From: Brevibacillus porteri
GTDB lineage: Bacteria > Bacillota > Bacilli > Brevibacillales > Brevibacillaceae
Direction of reading: 5' to 3'
NCBI RefSeq assembly: GCF_003013475.1
Contig: NZ_PXZO01000010.1
Span: 1 to 64,000 of the forward strand
Length of the DNA: 64,000 bases
Shown: positions 1 to 7,465 of the stretch, in pieces
Layout of the letters: the number at the start of each line of letters is the position of its first letter
How positions within the stretch are numbered: the first letter of the stretch is position 1
Program-made: the position numbers and the translations under genes
Notes under the pieces: generated by a model
The model's input: only the letters and a program-made list of their open reading frames with translations
The model's database searches: none
What the model was told of the DNA's origin: nothing

Positions 1-16
1 CCATGCTGGGCGCACG

Positions 17-47
17 GAAAAGGGGGCAACTCTGCAAGCTGCCCCCT
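17..47 (-). terminator. Rho-independent terminator after mqnD
   Basis: Read on the minus strand, a GC-rich stem (AGGGGGCAG pairing with TTGCCCCCT, one mismatch near the loop) is followed by TTTTCC. It lies 17 bp beyond the mqnD stop and closes the mqnB-mqnD transcript. Confidence 0.75.
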
Positions 48-63
48 CCGATTATTAAATCAG

Positions 64-909
64 TTATCGCCGTAATGTCGACAAATCAAATGCTGGTACA
101 AGCCCTTCCTCGGCTGCACGACCGAGCAAAGCCTCGACTGCTGCATAACCATCGTTACCCAAATTTCTTGTAAACTCATTCACGTACAAGTTAATATGTG
201 CTTGCGCTACCTCCAGGGACAGCTCTTGGGCATGGGACATGACATATTGTTGTGATGCGGTCGGATTCGCCCAAGCATATTCCACAGAGGAGCGCGTCCA
301 ATTGGTCAGAGCCTCGATGTCCATTGATTTTTTCGCGATGATGGCCCCCAACGGAATCGGCAAATTCGTATCAGACTCCCACCAGTTGCCCAAGTCAGTC
401 ATAAGAGACAGCCCGTAGTTTTGATACGTGAAACGCGCCTCGTGGATCACGAGTCCCGCATCGATCTTGCCGTCACGTACAGCAGGCATAATCTCATGAA
501 ACGGCATGACGACGATCTCCCCTACACCACCCGGGACATTTTGTGCAGCCCAGAGCCGGAACAGTAAATAAGCTGTGGAGCGCTCACTCGGAACTGCTAC
601 ACGTTTGTTGGACAGGCGTGCAGGAGCGTTCGCACTCTCGCCAGAATTTCCTTGGGTCAAAACAAGTGGCCCGCATCCTCTGCCCAGTGCACCGCCGCAA
701 GAAAGCAACGAGTAGTTGTCCATCACCCAAGGCAATGCCGCATAGGAGATTTTCATTACTTCTGGGCCTTCCCCCTGTGCAGCAAGCGTATTCGTAATAT
801 CGATATCTGCGTACATAATATCGAGCTTTGGCGCTCCCGGAATTAAATCATGTGCCCAGGCATGAAAAACAAAAGTGTCATTCGGACATGGTGAAAACGC
901 AATTTTCAT
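64..909 (-). CDS. mqnD: 1,4-dihydroxy-6-naphthoate synthase MqnD
   Basis: Cytoplasmic enzyme of the futalosine menaquinone route; it converts cyclic dehypoxanthinyl futalosine to 1,4-dihydroxy-6-naphthoate. The 281-residue product has the MqnA/MqnD solute-binding-protein-like fold signature: SPCPNDTF at residues 6-13 and a GLVIHEARF segment in the second half. The ATG at 909 is preferred over an in-frame ATG at 975, because GGGAGG sits 7 nt upstream and the ATG overlaps the mqnB stop as ATGA, which implies translational coupling. MqnA and MqnC are not in this window, so the pathway is split. MqnA is the closest alternative family, but partnership with mqnB and the HEAR segment favour MqnD. 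Confidence 0.92.
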   Translation of the reverse strand: MKIAFSPCPNDTFVFHAWAHDLIPGAPKLDIMYADIDITNTLAAQGEGPEVMKISYAALPWVMDNYSLLSCGGALGRGCGPLVLTQGNSGESANAPARLSNKRVAVPSERSTAYLLFRLWAAQNVPGGVGEIVVMPFHEIMPAVRDGKIDAGLVIHEARFTYQNYGLSLMTDLGNWWESDTNLPIPLGAIIAKKSMDIEALTNWTRSSVEYAWANPTASQQYVMSHAQELSLEVAQAHINLYVNEFTRNLGNDGYAAVEALLGRAAEEGLVPAFDLSTLRR

Positions 910-1568
910 GATAGTACCTCCCGTAGTACAGAGCTTCCCTTTTCCAGAGATTCCAACGCATCTTTTATCCGCCAAGCGGATTTATCCCGCGGTCCAATTG
1001 CATTCGATACCGTGCGAATTTCCAGAACAGGTCGTCTGGCAGCCTGGGCAGCAGTCGCAACCCCATACCCCTCCATCGCTTCAGCTAGCGCGTCTGGCAT
1101 CCGCTGTGCCAAAGCCGCCGCTGTTTCCGCTGTTCCCGTCACGGTTGATAGTGTGAGTACAATGCCTTTTTTGGCGACCAAGCCTGCCACCTTCATTGCT
1201 TCCGTGACCCGTTCGACCATCTCTTGATCGACACTTACCCGAGCTGATCCAAATCCCAGCTCGTCCACACTGCAAAAACCCTCAGGCGTTTCTGCCCCCA
1301 AATCCGCACAAATAATCTCTGTCGCGACAACCAGCGACCCAATCTCTGCTTCTCCCACAAATCCACCGCATATTCCTGCACAAATGACCAGATCGTAGTC
1401 CGCGCAAGCAAGCGCTCTGGCTGTACTCGCTGCGGCTGCCGCTGGCCCTACTCCCCCAGCGATGACTGTGAAACGCTCATCCCCTTGAATGCCGCGCATT
1501 ACTGCATCCCGTTCTGCGTCAACGGAGGTCACGATCAGAATGCTTCTATATTGTTGTGACAAAATCAT
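906..1568 (-). CDS. mqnB: Futalosine hydrolase MqnB
   Basis: Nucleosidase of the phosphorylase/MTAN superfamily that removes hypoxanthine from futalosine to give dehypoxanthine futalosine. The 220 residues carry the superfamily features: an N-terminal strand ILIVTSVDAERDA, a glycine-rich GGVGPAAAAAS loop, CAGICGGF in the core, a METG-like AEAMEGYGVA segment, and a C-terminal EIRTVSNAIGPRD typical of futalosine hydrolase. AGGAG lies 9 nt upstream of the ATG. It is the first gene of the pair and overlaps mqnD by 4 bp. MTA/SAH nucleosidase is the main alternative, but the mqnD neighbour argues against it. Confidence 0.92.
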   Translation of the reverse strand: MILSQQYRSILIVTSVDAERDAVMRGIQGDERFTVIAGGVGPAAAAASTARALACADYDLVICAGICGGFVGEAEIGSLVVATEIICADLGAETPEGFCSVDELGFGSARVSVDQEMVERVTEAMKVAGLVAKKGIVLTLSTVTGTAETAAALAQRMPDALAEAMEGYGVATAAQAARRPVLEIRTVSNAIGPRDKSAWRIKDALESLEKGSSVLREVLS

Positions 1569-1646
1569 TTGCCCTGGCTCCTTTCAACCGCTTTCCATCT
1601 TCCACGTTATCGCTACTTTTCGTTCGTGTAAAGCCGTTTAAAGAGT

Positions 1647-1675
1647 TTGTCAAAAGACAGGGAAATTATTACAAT
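1647..1675 (+). promoter_or_regulatory. Sigma-A promoter for the methyltransferase gene
   Basis: TTGTCA (1647-1652), a 17-bp spacer and TACAAT (1670-1675) lie about 43 bp before the methyltransferase ATG. It is divergent from mqnB. Confidence 0.6.
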
Positions 1676-1717
1676 GATACCTGTTGTGCATTTTCGTTAG
1701 ATGAGAGGTGACCGATC

Positions 1718-2503
1718 ATGCTTCATCCACCGAATCCAAACACCCATCCCGACTGGCTCGCCCCCCACTCTTTGGCCTGGTACACTCAGCTGGGCGAAAT
1801 GACTGGTGAACACGTATACCCGTGGCGCTCTACCATTACGGAACCGAATGGCGAGTCGCTTTTTATGGAAGAAATTAGTCGCATGGTTCCGAATCAATCC
1901 GTTCTCGACATCGGCTGCGGACATGGTGCATTCACACTGCACTGGACCCGTTCTGTCAAAGAAATTGTCGGCTTGGATGTGACAGAAAACTTTGTGCAAA
2001 AGGCCCGCACGCAAACACCCGAAAACGTCTCCTTCGTTGTCACCAATACGAAATATACTCTCCCCTTCCATGACGATACGTTCGATTGCGCCTACAATCG
2101 CAAGGGACCTACCTCCGCCTATCCAGATATAGCACGCGTCGTTAAAAGAGGAGGCTCCTTCATCGGATTACATCCGGGCGATCAGTTGTCCGCCGAATTA
2201 TTCGAATGGTTTCCTCATTTATTTGGTTCACGTCCAGTGGACACTCCGATCCTGCAAAATTTGCAAGAGAGACTCAGACAAGCTGCTTTTCAGCGAGTGG
2301 ATATTCAGACGGTGATCGCCACCGAGTATCTTCAGACCCCGCTCGATGTCATTCGCATGCGTTGCTTCGGACAAAGTCCCACTATTCTCTCGTCCGCCAT
2401 CGAACAGCACATGGAGAGTGTTATGCCGATTTTTGACCACTATGCGACGTCTGATGGTCTACCAACTACGCACATGTATTACCTCGTTCGCACGATTGTT
2501 TGA
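1718..2503 (+). CDS. Class I SAM-dependent methyltransferase, substrate unknown
   Basis: 261-residue soluble protein. Motif I (VLDIGCGHG, residues 62-70) is the SAM-binding loop of the Rossmann-fold methyltransferases and is followed by GLDVTENFVQKAR (motif II region). It belongs broadly with the Methyltransf_11/25 group (UbiE- or YcgJ-like). The C-terminal third, which normally determines the acceptor, resembles nothing I can name. GAGAGGTG lies upstream of the ATG. It is monocistronic: its own promoter lies upstream and a converging gene follows. No substrate can be inferred from the context. Confidence 0.85.
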   Translation: MLHPPNPNTHPDWLAPHSLAWYTQLGEMTGEHVYPWRSTITEPNGESLFMEEISRMVPNQSVLDIGCGHGAFTLHWTRSVKEIVGLDVTENFVQKARTQTPENVSFVVTNTKYTLPFHDDTFDCAYNRKGPTSAYPDIARVVKRGGSFIGLHPGDQLSAELFEWFPHLFGSRPVDTPILQNLQERLRQAAFQRVDIQTVIATEYLQTPLDVIRMRCFGQSPTILSSAIEQHMESVMPIFDHYATSDGLPTTHMYYLVRTIV

Positions 2504-2511
2504 TTCGTCCT

Positions 2512-2544
2512 ATAAAAAAACCTCCAGCCGCATTTGGCCAGAGG
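2512..2544 (-). terminator. Terminator of the VOC gene
   Basis: On the minus strand CCTCTGGCC pairs fully (with two G-U pairs) with GGCTGGAGG across a 6-nt loop and is followed by seven T. It lies between two convergent genes. Confidence 0.8.
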
Positions 2545-2556
2545 TCTTCACTCCGC

Positions 2557-2919
2557 TTATCCTTTTAGCAAATAGCTGTTGGCATCTTCATCCTGAAAAG
2601 TCGCATAGGTCCCCCACTGCATCTTGTTCAGTTCTCCTTGAAAAACAACACCGTTTGTGCGCATCGTTTCGTACGTCTTTTCAATTTCTGTACATTCAAA
2701 AACGATCGAGGCTTTTTGTTCCTGCCAGTTGCTCATCATACTTTTCGGATAGAGTACCAAAGCAGTCTGTGCACCTGCTGGTCCTACCTCCAGCCAACTG
2801 CTGTTTGGTCCCATCGGGTGCTCTTGCTTGACTTCAAATCCAACCTTTTCTGTCCAGAACACTTTTGCGCGTTGTTGATCTTCTACGTAAACAGCTACCG
2901 TTGCCATTTTGGTAATCAT
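2557..2919 (-). CDS. VOC (glyoxalase/bleomycin-resistance fold) family protein
   Basis: 120-residue single-module vicinal-oxygen-chelate protein. It begins with the usual first strand (ATVAVYVEDQQRAKVFW) and ends with FQDEDANSYLLKG, the conserved 'DPDGN' strand in variant form. Such proteins are typically metal-dependent lyases, dioxygenases or drug-binding proteins; nothing here assigns a substrate. Two tandem ATGs occur at 2922 and 2919. The AGGAGG at 2925-2930 is only 2 nt from the first and 5 nt from the second, so 2919 is chosen. Confidence 0.8.
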   Translation of the reverse strand: MITKMATVAVYVEDQQRAKVFWTEKVGFEVKQEHPMGPNSSWLEVGPAGAQTALVLYPKSMMSNWQEQKASIVFECTEIEKTYETMRTNGVVFQGELNKMQWGTYATFQDEDANSYLLKG

Positions 2920-3002
2920 CATTTCCTCCTTACTAACTCGAACCTTATCATCCCATTCTAACCGAAAAAAAGTTTACTTATCGCTATCAGCACACCCAAA
3001 TG

Positions 3003-3031
3003 TTGACATCAGTTTCATAAGAATTTATATT
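3003..3031 (+). promoter_or_regulatory. Sigma-A promoter for the nitroreductase gene
   Basis: TTGACA (3003-3008), a 17-bp spacer and TATATT (3026-3031). The predicted transcript start near 3038 gives a leader of about 87 nt that contains the inverted repeat at 3054-3086. Confidence 0.65.
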
Positions 3032-3053
3032 TAATTACGAAATGTAAGGAACC

Positions 3054-3086
3054 ATGCATTGAATAACCTTCTCCCTTTCAATGCAT
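3054..3086. promoter_or_regulatory. Perfect 10-bp inverted repeat in nitroreductase leader
   Basis: ATGCATTGAA (3054-3063) is repeated in perfect inversion as TTCAATGCAT (3077-3086) with a 13-bp spacer, just downstream of the predicted start of transcription. The position and symmetry suit an operator for a dimeric repressor such as a redox-sensing MarR or TetR protein, or an mRNA hairpin. No U-tract follows, so it is not a terminator. Confidence 0.4.
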
Positions 3087-3124
3087 CATGTTAGTGTAAA
3101 ATCAAGTTGCAGGAGGAATGCAGA

Positions 3125-3724
3125 GTGGGTAAGGATTTTATTGCAGCCGTAAAAGACAGAAGAACGTACTATGGGATCAGCAAGGAAAATGTTGTATCTG
3201 ACGAGCGTATTAAAGAAATCGTGCAGGAAGCAGTAAAGTACACACCATCCTCATTCAACTCCCAAAGCGCTCGCGTTGTTGTCCTCTTGGGTGCGGAGCA
3301 CGATAAGCTGTGGAACATTACCAAAGAAACACTGCGTAAAATCGTTCCCGCTGAAAATTTCGGGGCCACGGAAGAAAAAATGAACGCTTTCGGTAGCGGC
3401 TACGGCACTGTTCTTTTCTTTGAAGACCAGAGCGTCGTCGAAAACCTCATGCAGCAATTCGCAGCGTACAAAGATAATTTCCCGATTTGGTCCGAGCAAT
3501 CTTCCGGTATGCTTCAATATGTTGTGTGGACTGCGCTGGAAATCGAGGGCTTCGGTGCTTCCTTGCAGCATTACAATCCACTCATCGATGAAGAAGTCCA
3601 ACAAACGTGGAACCTCCCGAGCGAATGGAAGCTGCGAGCACAAATGCCTTTTGGCAAACCAACCGCTCAACCAGGTGAAAAACAATTCCAGCCTTTGGAT
3701 GAGAGAGTGAAGTTCTTTTCCTAA
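3125..3724 (+). CDS. Nitroreductase family protein (HBN1/YdgI-like)
   Basis: 199-residue flavin-dependent oxidoreductase of the nitroreductase superfamily. The N-terminal DRRTYYGIS and SFNSQSAR segments correspond to the FMN phosphate- and ring-binding positions, and QLPFGKP-type AQMPFGKP occurs near the C-terminus. The family reduces nitro, quinone or hydroperoxide-type electrophiles with NAD(P)H. Start: GTG at 3125, 8 nt after AGGAGG; an upstream in-frame TTG at 3107 overlaps the Shine-Dalgarno itself and is rejected. The promoter and inverted repeat in front suggest inducible control. Confidence 0.85.
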   Translation: MGKDFIAAVKDRRTYYGISKENVVSDERIKEIVQEAVKYTPSSFNSQSARVVVLLGAEHDKLWNITKETLRKIVPAENFGATEEKMNAFGSGYGTVLFFEDQSVVENLMQQFAAYKDNFPIWSEQSSGMLQYVVWTALEIEGFGASLQHYNPLIDEEVQQTWNLPSEWKLRAQMPFGKPTAQPGEKQFQPLDERVKFFS

Positions 3725-3751
3725 GTAACATTTTGTTCAATGTTCGTAATG

Positions 3752-3788
3752 GACGGCTCTGATTATTTCGTACTCGGGCCGTCTTTTC
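3752..3788 (+). terminator. Terminator after the nitroreductase gene
   Basis: GACGGC (3752-3757) pairs with GCCGTC (3778-3783) and is followed by TTTTCGTTT. Confidence 0.6.
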
Positions 3789-3801
3789 GTTTATTGAGCG
3801 A

Positions 3802-3830
3802 TTGCTTTCCTCTTTCTTCTGTGATAGTAT
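3802..3830 (+). promoter_or_regulatory. Sigma-A promoter for the cold-shock gene
   Basis: TTGCTT (3802-3807), a 17-bp spacer and TAGTAT (3825-3830). Transcription from here would give a 5' leader of about 140 nt, long as is usual for cold-shock mRNAs. Confidence 0.5.
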
Positions 3831-3861
3831 TAGCTTAAACAAAAGATTCCTATTTAAAGCG

Positions 3862-3915
3862 TTCACATATTGTAAAGGGTTTACACTTATGTTTGAACCT
3901 TTTACAATGTGTGAA
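3862..3915 (+). promoter_or_regulatory. 20-bp imperfect stem-loop in the cold-shock leader
   Basis: TTCACATATTGTAAAGGGTT (3862-3881) and AACCTTTTACAATGTGTGAA (3896-3915) pair at 18 of 20 positions around a 14-nt loop. It ends about 45 bp before the Shine-Dalgarno of the csp gene. It is either an RNA element (cold-shock leaders are known to refold with temperature) or a DNA operator. The T-rich stretch following it is not a continuous U-tract, so a terminator is less likely. Confidence 0.5.
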
Positions 3916-3975
3916 TTTTATTTTATCCATAAATAAAAGTTACATATTCATTTTATTTTGTTGGAGGTAACACCC

Positions 3976-4176
3976 ATGCAAACAGGTACAGTTAAATGGT
4001 TCAATGCAGAAAAAGGTTATGGCTTCATCGCAGTTGAAGGCGGAAACGATGTATTCGTTCACTTCAGCGCAATCCAAGGCGACGGTTTCAAAACCCTCGA
4101 AGAAGGCCAACGCGTTGAATTCAACGTGGTTGAAGGCAACCGTGGACCACAAGCTGAGAACGTAACAAAACTGTAA
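3976..4176 (+). CDS. Cold-shock protein (CspA/CspB family)
   Basis: 66-residue single cold-shock domain, the normal size. RNP1 (KGYGFI, residues 13-18) and RNP2 (VFVHF, residues 26-30) are intact. These small OB-fold proteins bind single-stranded RNA and DNA and act as RNA chaperones or antiterminators. Start ATG 3976 follows TTGGAGGTAACACCC; an in-frame TTG at 3958 adds six residues before the fold and is rejected. It has its own promoter, structured leader and terminator, so it is monocistronic. Confidence 0.97.
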   Translation: MQTGTVKWFNAEKGYGFIAVEGGNDVFVHFSAIQGDGFKTLEEGQRVEFNVVEGNRGPQAENVTKL

Positions 4177-4185
4177 ATTAAACAT

Positions 4186-4224
4186 AAAGCTGCCCTTGCG
4201 AATAACAAGGGCGGCTTTTTTTTC
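4186..4224 (+). terminator. Terminator after the cold-shock gene
   Basis: AAAGCTGCCCTTG pairs with CAAGGGCGGCTTT around a short loop and is followed by an eight-T run. Confidence 0.9.
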
Positions 4225-4270
4225 CAACTTTTTTTCTTCGCAAAATTCGTTCTTTGTTCCTAAAGAGCAG

Positions 4271-4299
4271 TTGACAATAGCCATGCCTCCCCATATAAT
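4271..4299 (+). promoter_or_regulatory. Consensus sigma-A promoter for the eutH leader
   Basis: TTGACA (4271-4276), exactly 17 bp, then TATAAT (4294-4299): both hexamers are perfect. Predicted transcription start is near 4306, giving a leader of about 245 nt before eutH. Such a strong promoter in front of a terminator suggests control after initiation. Confidence 0.85.
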
Positions 4300-4317
4300 C
4301 ACTTTATAATGCAGAGT

Positions 4318-4333
4318 AAAGCAACGGCGCTTT
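4318..4333 (+). promoter_or_regulatory. First hexaloop hairpin (P1) of a putative ANTAR antiterminator
   Basis: AAAGC-AACGGC-GCTTT: a 5-bp stem closing a six-base loop with A at position 1 and G at position 4, which is the loop rule known for RNA targets of ANTAR-domain regulators such as EutV. The embedded AGCAACGGCGCTT fits, as I recall it, the 13-base eut leader motif AGCAANGRRGCUY at all but one position. It lies only about 12 nt into the predicted transcript. Confidence 0.6.
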
Positions 4334-4404
4334 CTAGCATAAGTTTCTAAAATGACACAATAAAATAAACGCCATTTGTATTTTTTGTTTATTTTTAGCG
4401 AGCT

Positions 4405-4419
4405 ATGAAAGCGGTTCCA
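4405..4419 (+). promoter_or_regulatory. cre site (CcpA operator) within the eutH leader
   Basis: ATGAAAGCGGTTCCA matches the catabolite-responsive element consensus WTGNAANCGNWNNCW at every position. It lies about 100 bp downstream of the predicted transcription start, where CcpA-HPr(Ser-P) can act as a roadblock to elongation. This suggests that ethanolamine uptake is turned down when preferred carbon is available. Confidence 0.6.
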
Positions 4420-4462
4420 GCTGGTTGTTATTGCCATTACCTGTAAACAAGTTCATACAAAG

Positions 4463-4521
4463 TAAGCAAAGGCGCTTAGGATCTATCTCATTCATTGATG
4501 AGATCCTAAGTGCTTTTATTG
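4463..4521 (+). promoter_or_regulatory. Second hexaloop hairpin (P2) overlapping a strong terminator
   Basis: P2 is TAAGC-AAAGGC-GCTTA (4463-4478), again with a six-base loop having A1 and G4. Its loop and 3' arm are reused as the 5' arm of a 17-bp terminator stem (4468-4484 with 4501-4517, three G-U pairs) followed by a T-rich tail (TTTTATTGTTT). The two folds cannot coexist, which is the logic of EutV-type antitermination: protein bound to P1 and P2 prevents the terminator. Confidence 0.65.
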
Positions 4522-4549
4522 TTTACATCCGCAAAAAGGTGGGATATCC

Positions 4550-5824
4550 ATGGAGCACATTGGAAGCGTCATTATTTACATCATCATGTTATGTGCAGTG
4601 ATTGGTGCCATTGCCGCGATTCGCAACGCCGATGAGGGTCTCGGTAAGGAGTTCATGGAAGGGATTCACTCAACAGGTTACATCTTCGTTCCTGCTGCCG
4701 GTATTATGGCATCCCTACCGTACATCTCTTGGTTCGTAGAAAAAGCGGTATCACCCATCTTCAACAAAATTGGAGCAGATCCTGCGATTGCGGCAACTGC
4801 GATTCTCGCATCTGACATGGGTGGCTATCAGTTGGCAAACCTCCTGAAGACCTCCACAGAAGGATGGGTTATGGCGATGATCGTCGGTCTGATGGCCGGT
4901 GCTACGATCGTGTTCTCCATCCCAATGGGACTTGCTATGTTGGACAAGCGCGACCATAAATACATGGCGCTTGGCGTAATGTCCGGTATTTTGACTGTTC
5001 CGATTGGTGCTTTTATCTCTAGTGCCATTCTTGTTTTGACAAATGCAGAGGTTCGTGCTGAAATCTCGACGAACGCTGAATCGACTTATGCTTTTGCCAT
5101 TGGCTTCGGACAGGTACTTCTGAACCTTTCACCGATTTTGTTCTTCGTACTAGCGATTGCTGCTGGTCTGCGTTTCCTGCCAGACTTGATGATTAAAGGC
5201 TTCATGATTTTCGGGAAGACAATGGATGCAGCTATCAAGCTCGTTCTCGTATTCTCGATCGTGCAACACTTTACTGGCATCTTTACAAAGATTTTCGGAG
5301 CTTGGGGCTTCGATCCAATCATCGCCGATCCAACCGATCAATACCGTGCGTTGGAGACCGCTGGTTACATCGGTATCATGCTCGCAGGTGCGTTCCCAAT
5401 GGTTTACATGCTGCGTAAATATGCAGCGAAGCCACTCGAAGCATTGGGTAATAAGCTGGGCATGAGCCCTTCTGGTAGTGCAGGCTTGCTCGCAACTAGC
5501 GCGAACATCCTGGCTATGTTCCGTCTCATTCGTTCCATGCCGCCAAAAGACAAAGTTATCAACATTTCCTTCGGGGTTTGTTCCGCTTTCTTGCTGGGTG
5601 ACCACTTGTCCTTCTCGGCAAACTTCCAACCGAACATTATCTTGCCGGTTATGATTGGTAAATTGGGTGCAGGTATCATCGGGATTGCTTTTGCTTACTG
5701 GCTCTCCGTTCCGAAAGCACTTGAACTAGAAAAACAAGATCGTGCTGCAGGAATTATCGGTCCAGATGAGTACTTGGATCATCATAATAGCGCTCAAGCT
5801 GAAGTTGCAGCAACCAAACAATAA
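4550..5824 (+). CDS. eutH: Ethanolamine permease EutH
   Basis: 424-residue polytopic membrane protein matching EutH, the ethanolamine facilitator (usual length about 400). It has roughly ten hydrophobic segments; conserved-looking stretches include ILASDMGGYQLAN in the first third and LLATSANILAMFRL and FGVCSAFLLGDHLSFSANFQ in the last third. An AAGGTGG Shine-Dalgarno lies 8 nt before the ATG. It stands alone: no eutABC or microcompartment genes are adjacent, so the enzymes and any EutVW regulator must be elsewhere. The leader (promoter, P1, cre, P2/terminator) predicts ethanolamine-dependent antitermination plus catabolite control. Confidence 0.93.
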   Translation: MEHIGSVIIYIIMLCAVIGAIAAIRNADEGLGKEFMEGIHSTGYIFVPAAGIMASLPYISWFVEKAVSPIFNKIGADPAIAATAILASDMGGYQLANLLKTSTEGWVMAMIVGLMAGATIVFSIPMGLAMLDKRDHKYMALGVMSGILTVPIGAFISSAILVLTNAEVRAEISTNAESTYAFAIGFGQVLLNLSPILFFVLAIAAGLRFLPDLMIKGFMIFGKTMDAAIKLVLVFSIVQHFTGIFTKIFGAWGFDPIIADPTDQYRALETAGYIGIMLAGAFPMVYMLRKYAAKPLEALGNKLGMSPSGSAGLLATSANILAMFRLIRSMPPKDKVINISFGVCSAFLLGDHLSFSANFQPNIILPVMIGKLGAGIIGIAFAYWLSVPKALELEKQDRAAGIIGPDEYLDHHNSAQAEVAATKQ

Positions 5825-5829
5825 AAGCA

Positions 5830-5862
5830 AAAGAGCGGTCCTTCGTGGGCCGCTCTTTTTTC
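5830..5862. terminator. Bidirectional terminator between eutH and DUF2625 gene
   Basis: AAGAGCGGTCC pairs with GGGCCGCTCTT around a TTCGT loop, with TTTTTT on the plus side and TTTTGCTTTT on the minus side. Confidence 0.9.
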
Positions 5863-5864
5863 CT

Positions 5865-6521
5865 TTACACAACCTTCTGGTTCATCTCCCAAATTTCCCA
5901 TGCAGGTACTGGCTTTTTTGAGCACCCCTCCATCGTTAATTCACGAGCTTCTTTTGACCACAAAAAAGGATAGATCGCGAACATTTCATCCCCTTTTAGC
6001 TTGGAAACGTCCATCTCCCAATCCTTCCAGAAAAATGTCGCATAAAACGTGTGGATATCCCCCGTCATTGCCCAGTGCAAAAAGTCGGTATAGCCAATCT
6101 CAAGATCCTCCCACGCGAGACTGTCCGGAGCAAAATACCATATACCGCCTACCGAATCTGGAAACATTCCACCATTGATCGCAAAGAATCCCCCTATGAC
6201 ATCGTCTGCTACCAACAGCATCTGATTCATGGCACATTGCTGATTCCAAGAAGTGATGGAACGGGGTAAATTCGGATGACCTGACCCTAGAATCCTCAGC
6301 CAGCCTTGGTGAATCAGAATCCCGCCTGTTTCAAAAGCAACAGCCCCTAGAGTTGACCTCGTCGTTACTTGTAAATCAACAAGCTGTTTTTCCCCTTTCT
6401 CCTGTTCAGATGGAAGAAGGGTAATCTTTCGGTCTGATGCTGACTGCCATTTTTTTATCTCTTCGATCGCTGAATCCTTTTCGCAGTACAATTCCTCGAA
6501 GCTTTTCGTTTCAGCCTCCAC
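5865..6521 (-). CDS. DUF2625 family protein
   Basis: 218-residue soluble protein of DUF2625. The family signature is plain: KSFEELY near the N-terminus, LQVTTRSTLGAVAFETGGI at about residues 50-68, then GWLRILGSGHPNLPRS and a Trp/Phe-rich C-terminal half. No biochemical function is known to me. GTG at 6521 is the only sensible start: it is 7 bp from the stop of the upstream YnfA gene with no good Shine-Dalgarno, so translation probably depends on reinitiation. Confidence 0.85.
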   Translation of the reverse strand: MEAETKSFEELYCEKDSAIEEIKKWQSASDRKITLLPSEQEKGEKQLVDLQVTTRSTLGAVAFETGGILIHQGWLRILGSGHPNLPRSITSWNQQCAMNQMLLVADDVIGGFFAINGGMFPDSVGGIWYFAPDSLAWEDLEIGYTDFLHWAMTGDIHTFYATFFWKDWEMDVSKLKGDEMFAIYPFLWSKEARELTMEGCSKKPVPAWEIWEMNQKVV

Positions 6522-6528
6522 TCCAAAG

Positions 6529-6855
6529 TTATTGGCGCGGCGCCCATAAGATGACGCTCACTCCGATCAGGCAGATAATAGCGCCTACCCAGTCATACAA
6601 ATCAGGTGTCTTTTTATCCACCAGCCATCCCCAAAAAACAGCAAGAATGATAAAGACCCCTCCATAGGCGGCATATACCCGCCCGAAGGAAGGGAAGCTT
6701 TGAAGCGTAGGAATGATTCCGTACAACACCAGGATCAGCGCCCCGACGATACCGTACCAGTATGGCTTGGACTCCTTTAGCCAAAGCCATACCAAATATC
6801 CCCCGCCGATTTCGGCCAATCCCGCTAAAATAAACAATAGTATCGATACCGTCAT
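6529..6855 (-). CDS. YnfA/UPF0060 family small membrane protein
   Basis: 108-residue, four-helix inner-membrane protein of the UPF0060 (YnfA) family, related to the small multidrug-resistance fold. [16 protein letters not shown] at the end of helix 1 and [15 protein letters not shown] around helix 3 are the family hallmarks. Transport of cationic toxicants has been proposed for the family, but the substrate here is unknown. Start ATG 6855 is preceded by AGAGG; a start at 6894 adds a charged extension before helix 1 and is rejected. It lies directly upstream of the DUF2625 gene. Confidence 0.9.
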   Translation of the reverse strand: MTVSILLFILAGLAEIGGGYLVWLWLKESKPYWYGIVGALILVLYGIIPTLQSFPSFGRVYAAYGGVFIILAVFWGWLVDKKTPDLYDWVGAIICLIGVSVILWAPRQ

Positions 6856-6973
6856 CCATGTTTCCTCTTTTCCTATCAAAACGAGTAAGTGCAAAGATCA
6901 CGTCTATTATCTGATTGTCCCTCATAGTCTGTATATGTAATCATCACATTGGCTCGCCATGACGGACGAATCT

Positions 6974-7465
6974 TCAAAATCTACCCTTGATGGGCAGCCT
7001 GTGGAGAGCAGCACAGATCTCCTTTCCCGATTCAAGTGCAGATTTCAGGCTCCCCAAAACATGAGACCAAGTCATTTCGTGCCAGCCCCGAGCCTTTTCC
7101 CACTCCTCTCCCTCTTTCCAACCGAAATGCTCGACCAATACTTGCGTTTTCCCCTCTGCTTCAGACAAGGTGACAAGCACGTAAGTCAAGGCATCCTCGT
7201 GATTCATGGTATCTGCGAATTCATCCGGTCCCTTCCATGTAAAGCCCAAACGCTCCTTCGGTTCAAAATGGGTAATGATGCACCCTTTCGTCCCCATTTG
7301 GTCGCGATTGACTGGATTGAAGTATAATTCGTACGTTCCGCCCAGATACGGCTCAATCGTTGCATCAGGCGCAAACCACTGAACAAGCCGTTCCTTTCGT
7401 GTCCATGCCCACCAAACCAGCTCTATGGATGATGATACTTCTATCTCCGCTTTGAGGAAACCCAT
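6974..7465 (-). CDS. SRPBCC / AHSA1-type START-like domain protein
   Basis: 163-residue protein of the Aha1-C-terminal-like SRPBCC superfamily, a helix-grip fold with a hydrophobic ligand cavity. EIEVSSSIELVWWAWT at the N-terminus and GWKEGEEWEKARGWHEMTW-like sequence (about residues 118-136) are typical. The family binds lipids or other hydrophobic ligands; the ligand is unknown. ATG 7465 follows GGGGGGAAG; an upstream TTG at 7480 overlaps that site. No clear terminator was seen after it. Confidence 0.82.
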   Translation of the reverse strand: MGFLKAEIEVSSSIELVWWAWTRKERLVQWFAPDATIEPYLGGTYELYFNPVNRDQMGTKGCIITHFEPKERLGFTWKGPDEFADTMNHEDALTYVLVTLSEAEGKTQVLVEHFGWKEGEEWEKARGWHEMTWSHVLGSLKSALESGKEICAALHRLPIKGRF

